Of a stretch of DNA of 64,000 bases, positions 11,778 through 24,859 are shown one piece after another. The stretch's first letter is position 1. The number at the start of each line of letters is the position of its first letter. A program made the position numbers and the translations under genes. The notes beneath the pieces are model-generated. The model saw nothing but the letters and a program-made list of their open reading frames with translations, made no database searches and was not told the origin of the DNA. The stretch is from the NCBI GenBank assembly GCA_017590115.1, contig JAGGNK010008559.1, positions 5,883,888 through 5,947,887 on the forward strand. The letters run 5' to 3'. The DNA comes from Montifringilla adamsi (Eukaryota; Chordata; Aves; Passeriformes; Passeridae).

Positions 11778-14060
11778 ATCATGGTATCACAGAATATGCT
11801 GAGCTGGAAGGGACCCATCAGGATCATGGAGTCCAACTCCTAGCGCTGCACAGGACCAGTCCCAGGAGTCACACCATGAGCCTGAGAGCATTGTTCAAAT
11901 GCTTTATGAACTCTGTCAGGTTGGTGCTGTGACCACTTCCCGGGGGAGCCTGTTCCAGTGCTCAGCCACCCTCTGGGTGAAGAGCCTTTTCCTGATGTCC
12001 AACCTAACCCTCTCTGGTTCACTTCATGCCATTTCCTTGAGTCCTGTCCCTGGTCATGAGAGGCAAGAGACCTGTACCTGGCCCTCTGCTTCTCCTCACA
12101 AGGATGTTGAAGACCACAATGTCTCTCCTCACTCTCCTCTTCTCCAGGCTGAACAGACCAAGTGCCCTCAGCCACTCCCCATACGGCTTCCCCTCCAGAC
12201 CTTCCACCATCCTTGTGGACCTTCTCTGGATTGCTTCTAATGGCTTCATGCCTTTTATATATTGTGGCACCCCAGACTGCCCCCAGCACTCGAGGTGAGA
12301 CCGCCCCAGTGCAGAGCAGAGCAGGACAATCCCCTCCCTTGCCCAGCTGGCAATGCTGTGACTGATGCCCCTCAGGACACAGTTGCCCTCCTGGCTGCCA
12401 GGGCACTGCTGACTCACATTCAACTTTCCATCGACCAGGACCCCCAGGTCCCTTTTTATGGCACTGCTTTCCAGCCTCTTATTTCCCAGTCTGTCTGTAC
12501 ATCCAGGGTTGCCCCATCTGAGGTGCAGAATGCTACACTTGTCCTTATTGTCCTTCATATGGTTGGGGATTGCTCATCTCTCCTATTTGCTGAGGTCTTT
12601 CAGTGCCTCTTTGTCCTCAAGGGAATTGACAGCACCTCCCAGTGAAGTGTCCTCAACACGTTTACTTGGCATTCCTTCAAGTTCCATGTCCAGGTCATTT
12701 AGGAAGACATTGAAGAGCACAGAGCGAGGATGGAGCCCTGCAGAGCCTAGACACCAGCTGATGTCACCCCATTCCCCATAAAGCTTTGTGCCCAACCCAT
12801 GAGCCACCCATCACGTAACACCCATGGCTCACCCATCATGTAACAAAGTTGTGCAGCTGTGTGTTGGACATCTTGTCCAGAAGGATCTTATGAGAGACAG
12901 TATCCAAAGCATTGGTCAGGTCCAAAAAGATTGCATTTACTGGCTTTCCTAGATCAACCAAGTAGGTCACCCTGTTGCAGAAGGATTCAGCAAGCAAGAC
13001 TTTCCCCTCACAAAGCTGTGCTGGCTGTGACCAATGCTGGTTGTGTTATCCTACAGCTGTTTTTTAATACCTCCCCAGATAATCTTTTCCATGATTTTAC
13101 CATGATTAAATTAATCTTTTCCATGATCAGGCACTGAAGTGACACTGACAGAACTGTAGTTTCTGGGATCTTCCTTCTTGCACCTCTTGAAAACTGTGAC
13201 AACATTTACCAGCTTCCAGTCAGCTGGGATGTCTCAGGATTCCTGAAACCGTTCAAAAATCATCAATAAATGTTTTTCAGTGACATCAGCTAGCTCCTTG
13301 AGGATTCTGTGATGAATCCCATCAGGCCCTATGGATTTGTAGGGATCCAGCAGCAGCAACAGATCCTGCACAAGTTCAGGGTCAACTGGGAGTTGATGAT
13401 TCTCACCGTCACGATCCTCCAGCTCAGGGCACTGAGAGCCCCTTGGTCCATCATCAGCGTTGAAGACAGGGGCAAAGAATGCATTAAACACCTCTGCCTT
13501 GTCCACGTCCATGTCCATGTCCCTGTTTGTGAGGTGACCATCCTCATCCTGTAACAGGCTGATGCTATTTCAATAGTGCCTTTTGTCATTAATGTATTTA
13601 ACAAAACTCCTTATTGTCTTCCCACATTTCTGGCCACCTTCAACTCCACGTGAGCTTTGGCCACATGAATTTCTCCCTATAGTGGCAAGCAGCACCTCTG
13701 TGTCCTTCCCATGTCACCTGACCTTGTTGTACTGGGAATGCACCTTCCTTTTTTGGCTTACATCCACGAGGACATCCCTGTTCAGCCCAGCCAGCCTTCT
13801 GCCTTGCCTGCTTGACTGGCAACATTTCAGAATTGCCTGCTCCCATGCCCTTAGGAGGCAGTGTTTAAAAATTGACAAGCACTGATGGACCCCAGCACCC
13901 GCAAAAACATTTTCCCAGGGGACTTTATTTACTAATTCCTTGAGCAGCTTTGTGACCTGCTCTCCTCGTGTCCAGAGCTGTGGTTTTCCTGGTACTTTTC
14001 CTCCTGTCAATTCTTTTTTGCTGTCAAATGATGGTGATCATTATGGGAAGTCCCTTCCTC
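11778..14060 (-). mobile_element. CR1 LINE, 5'-truncated, degenerate
   Basis: The plus strand reads as the reverse complement of an avian CR1 retrotransposon. The 3' end is at about 11780 (GGAAGGGACCCATCAGGATC and GAGTCCAACTCC, typical of the CR1 3' region), and the reverse transcriptase continues to about 14.0 kb. The upper boundary is approximate, since similarity to the family as I know it fades after about 14.03 kb. The endonuclease and 5'UTR are absent, as in most CR1 copies. Small internal duplications are present, such as a 15-bp segment at 13081-13095 repeated at 13113-13127, and a roughly 25-bp repeat near 12808-12846. It lies antisense within nothing but intron: its sense strand is the same as JADE1. 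Confidence 0.95.
12019..14010 (-). pseudogene. Broken CR1 ORF2 (reverse transcriptase part)
   Basis: Fragments of the CR1 reverse transcriptase lie in order on the minus strand in different frames. At 14010-13714 is the pre-RT region (HQCLSIFKHCLLRA, SSRQGRRLAGLNRD). At 13518-13234 is the RT start (VFNAFFAPVFNADD, KSIGPDGIHHRILKELADV). At 12807-12583 is the palm (LFNVFLNDLD, then the catalytic loop). At 12558-12019 is the C-terminal part (LESSAIKRDLGVLVDGKLN, RRSTRMVEGLE, LGLFSLEKRR). In the catalytic loop the expected ADDTKLGG reads VEDTSLGG, so the first catalytic Asp is lost. Frame changes and the missing endonuclease make this an inactive relic. Confidence 0.93.
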
Positions 14061-17000
14061 AGATGTCATACCCAATCAGGCAAGATAAGCCTTTCAAATC
14101 ACTCTTCCAGACTGCTCCAGCAACTTCACCACAAGCCACTCTGCCCCACTCTCAGATTAACCTTCAGGTAAGATGCTTGTTCTTACTATCTGCCATCACT
14201 CACCAACCCTTTTTCAAAGGCACATCGTGACCACTACTCTTGCTGCTTTGCTCAAATTCTGAGCACTGTAACTACATTACATTCTGTTGTTCAGTCACCA
14301 TCCTTTACCTCCTGGTAGGTTCAAATGAAAAACAAAAAAACCTTCCTCATTTCCTTTTCACAAAGCTCTGCACATGCAATCACCACATTTCAGGCCAGCA
14401 GCGGCTGCAATTCTACAGTAAATGACACACACCCCCAAGGTTATGTAGTCAGTAACCTTTGTGAAGGCACCCTGGGATCCATCTCAAACACTACAGGAAT
14501 CCACTGGGATTCAAAGCCCTTTCTAAATCTAAGATCCTCGTCATTCAGTCAGTGCAATGGATATTGGCAAAATTCGTTTAACTTTAAAATAACATTTGTT
14601 TAGCAATGATAGAATAAGGGTCTGCCTAAATTACAGAACTCTATTCCATAATCCATAGGTATTAAATCTTTCATTTCTCAGAACTCACGTGAAACTCTGT
14701 AAATCTTGGAAGTATATTTCATCTGCAAGTGTCTTTAGTTCTTCTCTCGGACACTCTGCATGTAGAAGTATGATAAATTGATAACCCCTCCAAGAATAAA
14801 TGAAAAAGCAAGCAAAGTCTGAATAAAATCATGCTTTGAATTCCTTGCTCATGGAAAACAGCACACAAACTCTCTTGGACACCAAGGAGTGCCTGGATTT
14901 CACACAATATCCCTTATACAAATGTCCATGAGTTTCAGACCTTTCTCAAGAACAAGCTGTCCACATGTCAAACCAATTTATGCAAAAAGGAATGCCTTGA
15001 AGCTATAAATGGGAACTCCTCCACTGCACAACCTGATCTCACCAGGAAACAGCATATGGAATATTCAGCACAAACCACCTTTGCAGATTTACAGACCAAC
15101 AAGGCTAAAAAGCCAGGTGTCAAACACTGAGCAGAAAAGCTAAAACAGCTTCACTATCTAACATTTAATTAGAGTGAGACCCCAAAACATAAAGAGAAGG
15201 TTTAGCAACAGAGGAGCAAACTGGGATACAGTATAACAAAATTTGCTTAAAAACTATCAAAGCCACCCACCAGAAAACAGGAGCGTAATGGATTTGAGGT
15301 GAACATTACCGATTTCCTTTCTGCAGGCTTTGAAGAATGCAGCATGTATATCACAAGGCTTTTATGATGGGCCTGGCTAATATGACTGCCCATTATAGTT
15401 GCTCTGCTACACTATCTGGAAGGCCACAGAAACAAACAAGCTCTGCCAGGTGACCAAAGAAGAAAAGCTTTCAGGAGTAAAAAACTCTAAGGCACTTCCC
15501 CAAGCCTCCTCTCTCACCACCATTGCTCTGTATTTAGACAAAAGTTCAAAATCCAGAGCAATGCCTGCAGTCATTTTTCATTCAATTATATTTCACGGGT
15601 AAGATGTTCAAAAGTGACCTCTAATTTCAGAAAATGAAATCCCTGAGAACACACTCAGATATCCAGGGACTCACTTCAGAACTGCCAGGCAAAACTGGCA
15701 CTGACACCTCCTGCCCAGTGCTTCAGATATGCTATTTTGGCTTTGCGTTGAAATGAGGATTTAGAATTTTGATTCTAAGGGGACACAGCTTAAAGTTCTA
15801 GTAGTTAGGTTGAAGTACATGAAATAAATACTTTTGGGAGCTCAGCTTTATGAAAAGAATAAAGTCTGAGGGCAAAGAGGAAGTGATGAGGAAAGCAAGG
15901 GTGCTGACTTTAAGCTGCAAGTCTTTAAAATTCTGCAAAAAACACATAAACACCCACACTAAAATATCTTACATGAGTCAGTAAATACCTGGATATACTC
16001 CAGGACTGCAGCCATGTTGTTAAGCTTTCTTCTCTGCTGTATTTCACCCCTAAATGAAAGCCATTCTCCCTTCTTTCATCTCACAAAATGAGAGCACCGT
16101 TTTCCTCCCTCTGAAGAACTACTGTATCTCCAGAATAATGTATTTTTAGCACTTGGGTATGAGCTTTGTTTCCTTGTGACTACCAAGGAAACTGATTCAG
16201 TTCAGTGATCCAATGAAAAACAGCTTTTTTTTTTTTTTTTAAAATAAATTCCATTATTAGTGGCATCATTACTATTACATTCCAATAACGTAAAGGATTA
16301 TTCAGGATCCTGGCCTCAAGAGAATAAAATGTAAATTTTTTTCATGCCAAAATATTTTCCAGGTTGCACAAGCCTACATGCTGGAGCCTAGCCCAACAAA
16401 CCACCATCATTCAGGTTAGCCCAAACACATTTCCTCAGCGACCCTCATGATGAACCTGAAATGCCTGATCACAGCCTAGTAAAGCATGGTATGCAAAATC
16501 AGCTGCGGAACTGCAGCAGCTGGAGGCACAATCCTCACTTAGGACAAGGGAGAGCAAGCCTGAGCCCTAAGCTCAAAGACCACAGAGCTCATAACGAAGC
16601 AACAAGCCCACTGGAGGTTCAAGAGGCAGCACTGAGTGAAAGGGAAGCAGGTGTTTGCCAATAGGATTCCAACCAGGAATTGATTAAAATTGCAGTTTTC
16701 CAATTAGATGATGTCTGTTTGAAACACTCAGCATAGTCAAATGTAATTGTTGCCAGCCTCTGGAAACTGTGAGAAAGAAAAACAGCTAGTGAAAAGCTTG
16801 AAGCCTTCAATACAGACCACAAAAATCAACAAAAATTTTTATATTTCGTTGGGGGGGAAGCTTGCTTACCCTTCTAAGACTATTGTAAGTACAGTGGATC
16901 AGGGATACTACTGGCAAAGTAAGAATACAGAAACAAACATAGTGAAGAGTAATCAGTAATTCTACCGAAGGCAAGAGAGATCCTGTGAAGGTGAAACCTG

Positions 17001-17258
17001 TAAGGGGACACCCTTGACATTCAAACATAGTTGCAAGGAACCACTGGTATCTCCTGTAACAGGAAAAGAGGAAAGGACCTAAGCTAAGTCAGTCATTCTT
17101 TTCAGGGAAGTCTGAATGACAAAAAGCCTTGGAAGTGCTGACCCCACATAAAACATCATCTGGGCTTCTGATTAATAACCCTTGATGTTTCTGAACATGT
17201 ATATAGTAATAGAATGAATATGCAGGAACCTATATCTGAATTCACCCAGTAACAAGAG

Positions 17259-17260
<2 letters not shown>

Positions 17261-17300
<40 letters not shown>

Positions 17301-17314
17301 AAAAAAAAAAAAAA
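17261..17314. repeat. Poly-A tract
   Basis: A run of 38 A, then CC, then 14 A. It could be the tail of an old retroposon, but no element body was recognised upstream. Confidence 0.95.
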
Positions 17315-17570
17315 CCAAGGGTAATGCAAAGGAAATGGGACATATTTCAAATAATACTTGAAAACACTTTTAAAATCTCACTACCTTTGCCATGCAATTT
17401 ATTCAGCGAAGTTATTTGCAATAACCAGGCTTTAAAATAGACAGATCATAAAAGGGCAAGAGGTTTCCTTTTCTTTTCCAAACTCATTTTCTTATATCAT
17501 GATCTATAGAACAGATACTGTGGAAAATATAATCCACTAAGTTGATAACTCTACTCCAAATAGCCATACA

Positions 17571-17676
17571 TCAAATGACATTACAAACAAGCACTGTAAT
17601 CAGCAACAGGTCAGTCAATTGTATCTATTTCAGAACTTCAATTCCAAGATTAATTGCTTTATATTTTATTTGGTAC
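17571..17676 (+). repeat. Local direct repeat, copy 1
   Basis: About 105 bp, sharing long identical blocks (AAATGACATTACAAACAAG; TTGTATCTATTTCAGAACTT) with 19007-19112, about 1.44 kb away in the same orientation. There are scattered substitutions and one 4-bp difference (TCAA repeated in copy 2). Not matched to any known repeat family. Confidence 0.9.
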
Positions 17677-18509
17677 AAGCTGTTACACAAGGCACATGAA
17701 GAGATCAAGGGCTTAAAAAAACAGCTAAGATAGTGAAAATAAAGATTAATAATACGAAACACTATTTTATGAAGTTGCTAGGGAATGAAAAAAGGCTGAA
17801 GCTAAATTCTAATGGAAGACATGTTTGCCTCTACTTGTTTATCTTACAAATAAAAACACAGCTTTGTTTCTGGGAAGTACACATCACCTTTAAGGAAGTA
17901 CACAGACTTCAATTTTAATAATCCCAACTAAACTCCTAAGTAATAAAAACACGTCTGATTTGTTTGGGGTTTCTTCTTCCAAAATCCCCCAACTGCAGGT
18001 AGCTCTCCAAAACCAAGCCAAATTCCTCACCTCTAACAGATTTTGCACAATCCTTATTTGGATTAACTCCTAATCAGCCTGCTAGTTCTTACCATCTCTA
18101 ATCCTTTCACCTTTACTACTTCATTTCAGCAACAGTTTGTCTAGGGTTGTTTAAAGAGGCAGCTTTGGCCATACCTGAGCAGGTCCCAGGCAGCACAGAC
18201 ACACCTAAGAAATGCATGCAGGTGAAGCAGTCACCTACGTGGGACCACAGTTTACCACAGTTCTCAGAGTGAAGCTTTCAAAAGCACCTAGGAAACCACC
18301 CCAATCATTTTCAGACTGAAATTTTACAGAAAAACCCCAGGTTTGAAGATGTGCATCCAGATAGATCAAACCAAAACCACAAAAACCTCCCTGACAACTG
18401 GCTAAGCTGCAGTATTGTCAAGTGCAAACTACTTGCTCATTTGGGAAATGAGACACCTTGGCACATTCCCCAAACTGGTATTTTGTCTCTCCCCACCACC
18501 CCTTGTTTT

Positions 18510-18554
18510 TTCTGCTTAAATGAAAGATTAGGATTCTGCTTAAATGAAAGATTA
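18510..18554 (+). repeat. Tandem duplication, 21-bp unit, 24-bp period
   Basis: TTCTGCTTAAATGAAAGATT occurs twice, at 18510 and 18534, separated by 3 bp. Intronic. Confidence 0.95.
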
Positions 18555-19006
18555 TCAGTCACTGGAATCCAAACACAAGACAAAGAGAGATACCACAGTG
18601 TGTGCTAGTTACAGCAGTACAGGGACAGTTAAAAACCATAAATAAGTTATGTATCCAAACTAGTGATTTGCTGAATTCAAATTCTTGTTAGCAATTCCTC
18701 AAAGAAAATCTTCAAACGCAGTGAGGAACAACTTTTATGCTCTGTTATTCTTTTCTGCTTAAGCTTAAGCACTATACTTGCCCACTGTGTAAGAGGGTGT
18801 GAGAAGACTGAGGCAAATTTAAAATCCTTATGCAAACTTCTGTGGGCAATATCAGCAGATGTCTCCATGCTCACTCTGTCTTTATAATGATTAAACTATG
18901 CTGCTTGCCAAGATTTCAAAGACGACCACTGACTTTTTGTGGGACATGAATTTGTAGAGAATTTTTAAAGTTTGATAGAAGGTTTATATAGTATGTATTT
19001 CTATAG

Positions 19007-19112
19007 CAAATGACATTACAAACAAGTGCTGTAATTGGCAACGGGTCAATCAATCAATTGTATCTATTTCAGAACTTCAATTCCAAGATGAACTGCTTCA
19101 TATTTTAACTGG
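19007..19112 (+). repeat. Local direct repeat, copy 2
   Basis: The partner of 17571-17676, roughly nine-tenths identical by eye. It lies about 280 bp from the JADE1 start-codon exon, in the intron just downstream of it in the gene's direction. Confidence 0.9.
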
Positions 19113-19125
19113 TAAAATTAAAATA

Positions 19126-19202
19126 TCTTGTTTTATCTTATTCTCCAAAATTACATGTTTTAGTTTAGCTCTTGTTTTATCTCATTCTCTAAAACCACAT
19201 GT
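19126..19202 (+). repeat. Imperfect tandem duplication, 44-bp period
   Basis: A 33-bp segment beginning TCTTGTTTTATCT at 19126 recurs at 19170 with a few substitutions, directly after copy 2 of the local direct repeat. Intronic. Confidence 0.85.
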
Positions 19203-19394
19203 CAGTTCAATGGGGGGATCCTGGATCTAACGTCCACCTGTGCTCAGAATGACTGAGCTCAAAACCAGATCCTCACAACACACACTGCTACCAGTTGAAC
19301 CAACATGCAGAATGCCTCTGGCACGTGAAGCACTGCATTAGAACACGTTTTCCAACTCATAACCTCCTGCACTCTACACCAAAGGAGCACTTAC

Positions 19395-19446
19395 TGCCAT
19401 TGTCGTCAGAGTCCTCACTGCTGCTAGGAAGCCGATGTCGTTTCAT
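19395..19446 (-). CDS. JADE1: JADE1 first coding exon (start codon, residues 1-17 plus 1 base)
   Basis: Minus-strand ATG at 19446..19444 opens MKRHRLPSSSEDSDDNG and then one base of a serine codon, with donor CA|GTAAGT (intron begins at 19394). This is the JADE1 N-terminus; human JADE1 has MKRGRLPSSS as I recall it. MKRHR also resembles JADE3, but the following exons are clearly JADE1. The start context GAGATCATGA has A at -3, which favours initiation. The exon joins the next in phase 1 (GGC A|GT, Gly-Ser), 13.4 kb away. The acidic SSSEDSDDN stretch is the conserved start of the protein. The start was chosen by homology, and the short upstream part of this exon contains no other ATG. Confidence 0.95.
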
Positions 19447-19472
19447 GATCTCCCCGGGAAACAGCAGGCAGC
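19447..19472 (-). other. JADE1: 5'UTR part of the JADE1 start-codon exon
   Basis: The 26 bases upstream of the JADE1 ATG follow a good splice acceptor on the minus strand, a pyrimidine-rich stretch ending TTGCTTCCCAG with AG at 19474..19473. The start codon is therefore in the second or a later exon, and the gene has at least one non-coding first exon upstream, most plausibly in the CpG island beyond 25.9 kb. Confidence 0.8.
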
Positions 19473-22055
19473 CTGGGAAGCAATGAGACAGCACTTAACC
19501 CCAGGTAATGACACACACACTCGGCAGCTTGTGCTTCTGATGGCATGCGAGCATTTACAGCACACAAAGGAAAACAAACAACTCCAACAGCAGCTGAAAG
19601 ATGAACAGTGAACCTCTCAAGGGTGCTTAATTAGGCTGTTATCCTATGAGCAGGTGAACAGCACTGGAGAGTGGTGATGACAGTCCCAACAATGCTTTCC
19701 CCCCACCAAAAAGCTGTGTTTTGTCCTGAGAGGCGTTAAAATCACTAAATATCCGCAGCCAATGTGCTTAACTTCCCCTGCCTATTCTGCCACTAGATTC
19801 GCAATACAATAACGTTTTTACTGCTTGTGTAAATATTTACTTTGGCTAATATATTTTTGGAGCAATTTTGTTCCTGTTTAAAGCGCCAGATTTACGAAAT
19901 CGCAGATTAAAGTCATCCACTTACACATAAAAAGCAAAACATCAGCAGTAGCAAGCCCAGTTTTCCCAGATTAACTAAACATGCATCATCTATGCCCTGG
20001 AAAGCACCACCCTCTAAGATGAGAGAGTTACTTCCTCCTGCAGGCACATTTCTAGAGCCATGCCTAACACTAACTGTTCTTTGGGAGTAAGATTATTCAG
20101 ATGATTATTCAGAGGTTCCTCCAAACTGCCAGATTTCTACCAATACAAATTCATGGGCACGTGGGGCTGAGATAAAAAGGCCAAAAGTTCCAAATCTTTT
20201 AAAGTGCTGTTCTCAGGGCGCTGACATTTTCATGTGTATTCCCTGTGGAATGAAGCCAGATTCAGTAAAGACAAGGAAGCTGTAAATAGCTAGTCAGTAT
20301 TTACATGTAAAAAGCTATTAAAAAGTGCAAGTTGAAGAGCAGGCAAGAACATGACAAGGCAAGTCCAGAAAGGCATATCCATCATAAATTAAACTGACAA
20401 GGACTCTAGATGCACATCAAAACCCCTGAGTCTTTGCTTACCACATATCAATCGTGGTACCAACACTGATGGCAGCAAATCCCTCATACCTACCTCTGCA
20501 CACAGATTTGGAGATCAGATGCCAAAATATTCCTTTGCTTCTAGCTACGTGCAGAAAATCTAACCTTACTTTCATCTGAGTTCAGACTTCCTCAAACCCT
20601 CTCAACAAAACTCTTTGCATTGGTCCTTCAGTGTAAGAATTAACTGCTTCAAACTTCGTTCACTGAGAACACAGCTCATTTTAAGAACTTCAATAATGCC
20701 TTCAACTTTTATAACCCTGATTCCCAAAATAAGAAAACCCAAAAAACCTAACAAAGCCTGACACTATTTACATTAGAGCACAAAAATCTCTGCTTCCAGA
20801 GAACTTAATACAGTTCTAAGAGCATGAGCATTGCAGGACTGTCTCCTTTTTCATATTACACCTGCAAACAGAGTTGGGGGGAAGCCTCCCTCCCACAGAC
20901 TGACTTTTCAGAGTGGGATTTAATACACCTGTCATTGAAACATGTAATAGTTTTGAACTGCAAACTTTGCTCACTAAAGAGAAGCTGAATGGTTCACATA
21001 ACCAAGACCTTCTGTCACCACTTCATAGAGTAAAAGTTCACATACAGCGTCTGATGCCAGAGAATAAAGAATCATCAATGGCAGCCTCTTACAGGGCTAG
21101 AAGAATTCTCTCCAAAAGTTGCTTTGAAGCAGGCCAGAACTTTGTGTCTATGAGAGATGGAAATGCTGCCAGTGGATAAATACCCAGACCAGGCAGGACC
21201 ATCAAAACCCACTGAATACAGATTTGGTATAAATTTAAGAGATCCAGAGCCAAGTTCCTATACAGTCACTTAGAAAGACAGAAAGCCAATATTCAGATCC
21301 AAAAGAGGCTAAGACAGAACTGAAAAATCAATTAGTTCTTACAAGGCCAAAACTAGGGGGATGAATATCTGTCTGTAAGGTACTTTTTCTATTAGATCAC
21401 ATATTAATAACAGCAATGTAAAGGAAGATATTCACTTAGCAAAAATCTCCCATAAACACAATAAAGAAAACTTGGAAGAAAATACAGGAAAATTGTCCTA
21501 TCTCAGAAGTGTAATTTGTATATTTCTGGTTCACTTCTTGTTTTACTTCCCACACGGTCTGAAAACCATAATACACTGTTAAGCAAAACAACAGAATGTA
21601 TGTACACTAAGACACACCTGTGAACTTGCAACAAACAAGAAAATTTGTAATTCTGCTCCTTCACATCTTTCTGGACATGTGCATTTTGAGTTGATCTTCT
21701 CCTAACACACTTTTACAAATTCAAAAAAAATAAGGAAAGAGATGGAACCTTCTTGCTCCTACCACGTGTCTTTAAAAAACAAACCCAACATCTCTTTTTG
21801 GTTGCTGTTTAAAGGAAAGAGTGGTAATCACACCTCCCAGTTTAAGCACTCTCCAGAGTTTTTCAGGAAATAAGCCACAGCAGAAGCCACTTTCCTGAGC
21901 ACAGAGTATTAGATAAGGCAGCTAATTTCCTTGTCCTCTCTAGTCAGGCATCTGAAGCTGGCCACACTGAAAAGCCTGTGTTCTCAATTGTAACATAAAA
22001 GAAATATTCCATTTGATGAAGCTCCTGGGAGATTGTTTTACAGGTCCATGTGGGG

Positions 22056-22075
22056 AAAAAAAAAAAAAAAAAAAA
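22056..22075. repeat. Poly-A tract
   Basis: About 20 consecutive A within JADE1 intron 1. Confidence 0.95.
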
Positions 22076-24810
22076 GTTAAAACTTAGAGATGTCATTTTC
22101 CCATCTTCGAACCTAGCCTGAGTTTACAGGGAGCTAATTCACAGATGAAAAAAACAGCATTTGGATTCTTAGAGCAAGACCCAAACCTCGTAAGATTAAC
22201 CTCCTGGAACCTTAGTCATTAGAACAGCTTTTCTCAACCTCTAAAATAATTTTAAACTGCTGCCACCAGATGTTCATACCCATAGATCAGAACACACGTT
22301 CTAGAGATAACACTGGAACAGCAAGTGAGACTTATGACCATGCAGACTGAAAAGCTACTGCTTTCTGTCAGGTGGTGGGTGACTCAAAGTCACACAAGAA
22401 ACATGCTAAAAAGGGCACATTAAAAACAGGGTTAGGGATGGTGAGGGTTAGATGCAGACTGATACTACAAGTTTTTGCCCTGTTCCAGCAGGCAGACACT
22501 ACGATCACTATGCCTGTAAGCAAAGAGAATTTCCATGTAAGCACAAAACCAGCAAAACATTTGAGGCCAGCTTTAATACCAGGAGTAAAAGCTATGCACC
22601 CCAGCCTGCAACACTTGCAGGGCAGGAAGAGACACCCAGATGACTGAGCTCAGTTCCTAAGTGCCTGCAATCCCATAATTGCTGTCCAGCCCTGAAGTAC
22701 CCACAAAAATCCACTGCACCCATCCAGGCCACAGAATGAGTTCCCAAACCCCCTTGCACAACGACTGATGCTCTGAAGAGAGGACAGCCAAGCAGTGCTT
22801 GTGGGTGAACCCTGCATCTTCCATCAAACATTTCTACACCTGTTTTCCCCAAATTCTTGCACTACACCAAAAGGGCATTGTCCAACACACTGTTCACCTA
22901 AAGGGAAAGCCCAGCACTTCAAAAGCTGCTGCAGTCCAACAACCCTAAGCTGACAAAGGCTGCCTCACCAAGCCACACTCTGTCAGTTTCCAGCGATTCC
23001 TGGGAATTCTTAATAACTCAGCAACTTTTGTATGTAAACTTTTAGTTTCATTTCCTCGAAAGACGATTTGTTTCTTTTTGTTAAAACAATCCTTTCAGAA
23101 ATCAGGCAGACCTACACACAGCATGCTGATCATGTTTTCTCCTGAGTGCTCCAGTATAACACTCACTAATTTATTGGGGAGGAACCAAACTGGGCTCAGG
23201 CTAATGCCAGCCTTCAGCCAAACAAAGCTTTTGGAAACAGCCACCATTCTGCTGGCAATGTTACTCCAATTCCACGGGCAGCAAAGCATCCAAGAGCACT
23301 CTGTGCAATCACACCACCATGATGAATGGCACCAAGGGGACACAGACCATGCCATTTTGGTGCCCAGTCACCCTCACAGGAGCTAGCCACACCAGGGCAG
23401 CACAGGTGAGGCCAAGCCCAGCTTACAACACGCCCTATTGTGCTGCTCCAGAGGCTGAAGGTGCTGCTCTGTTTTACAGAAACACATCACCACGTGCTTT
23501 TCCAGCCTTTTTAATCGTGCTTGCTCTGGAAGTTAAGCTCTGGGTTTTGCTCAATGATTAGATACAAACTTTAAACATAAGAATGCAACTCTGGACTTCC
23601 ATGGTGCCTTTGCTCAAATTGTTTTTGAAGGCAAAATTACACCACCTGAAACTGACTTCTGTACTTTGGAGAGCATGGGAAGCCTTTTTCAAAATACTTG
23701 TAAATGCTGTGCAAATGAAATGACTACACAATAATCCAATATAATCAATGTCAGGCCACACAATGGCATTTGAATTTACATATCCTTGTGGAACTGAGCA
23801 ACAAACATCTCAGTCTATACAAATAACTAGATGCAGGTAGGCATACAGACATTGCTGTCCACTACCCAGTATTTAATGACAGATGCAGTGCAATGGGTTA
23901 GACTCAGCAACCTGACACAGCACAGCAAATTCACTATTTTTAGCAGTATCGTTACCATGCTACTCCATCCTTACCTCTCCAAGAGATAAGTTATTTACAA
24001 AACCCAAAGACCCCACTGGACAGTGATGTCAAGACCTCTCCTTTTTTCTCCCACACCAGAATCCCAGGAGTTGCACTGGTAAGAGTGTAGAAACTGCAAA
24101 GAGCAGAAATCCAGACACTACCCCAAGAAACTGGGACAACAGCATGCACACACATACACCCATGTGCCACATACCACGTGCACAGTTAAGAACCCCACAT
24201 AGTTCTTCACTCAGTTTGACCTCAAGTAAAGAAGCAATCAAAGAGAAAGATGTAAAGTGTGCCAGTCCTTGTTATGCAAATAGCTAAACAGAACCAGATT
24301 GTGAAAAAAAATTATACATGGGAAAATCTACATCCTCAGGTCAAAGGTTTTCCACAGCACAATTCTTACTGAAGTATTTTGAAGGGCTGCATAAACCCCT
24401 GGGTAAAAGAGTGTATAATTCAAACTCTGACAGACAATTAACTGTAACCATGTTAACGGGTGTCACTGTAACAAACTGCACTGAACAGCTGCAGAGACAG
24501 AATGGGAAGAAAGCAGAGTTATGACAGATGTACACCCTGAAGACAAACTGAAAAACTGGCTTTTCCTGAAAGTAACCCACTAATGCAATGAAACGAAGAC
24601 CTAATTATCTCTAGTACACAAGAAATTGCTTCAGAACACCTATTGTACAAATGGAAGTGAAATGTGACACAGCTTAATAAAATGGATAGAAAATGGAGAC
24701 ATTTGGCTTCTATTATTGGGCTCTTTTTAAATAGCTTATTTATAACATTACCCCTTCTTCACTGACACCTGACATCACAAGAAGCTTTTTCACTTCTACT
24801 CTAGACTTAA

Positions 24811-24859
24811 AACAAAATAAACAAAAAATAAAAAAAAAAATAAATAAAAAAAAAAAAAA
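24811..24859. repeat. A-rich low-complexity tract
   Basis: A runs with interspersed C or T (AAATAA-like units) in JADE1 intron 1. Confidence 0.9.

Larger units (their letters stand above)
6021..19394 (-). other. JADE1 intron 2 (13.4 kb)
   Basis: A large intron between the start-codon exon and the next coding exon, bounded by GTAAGT and TATCCTAG on the minus strand. It contains a degenerate CR1 LINE at about 11.78-14.06 kb, long poly-A at 17261-17314, and several local duplications at 17.5-19.2 kb. A plus-strand open frame of 228 codons at 10401-11087 has no recognisable family. Elsewhere I see nothing that looks like an exon. Confidence 0.8.
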
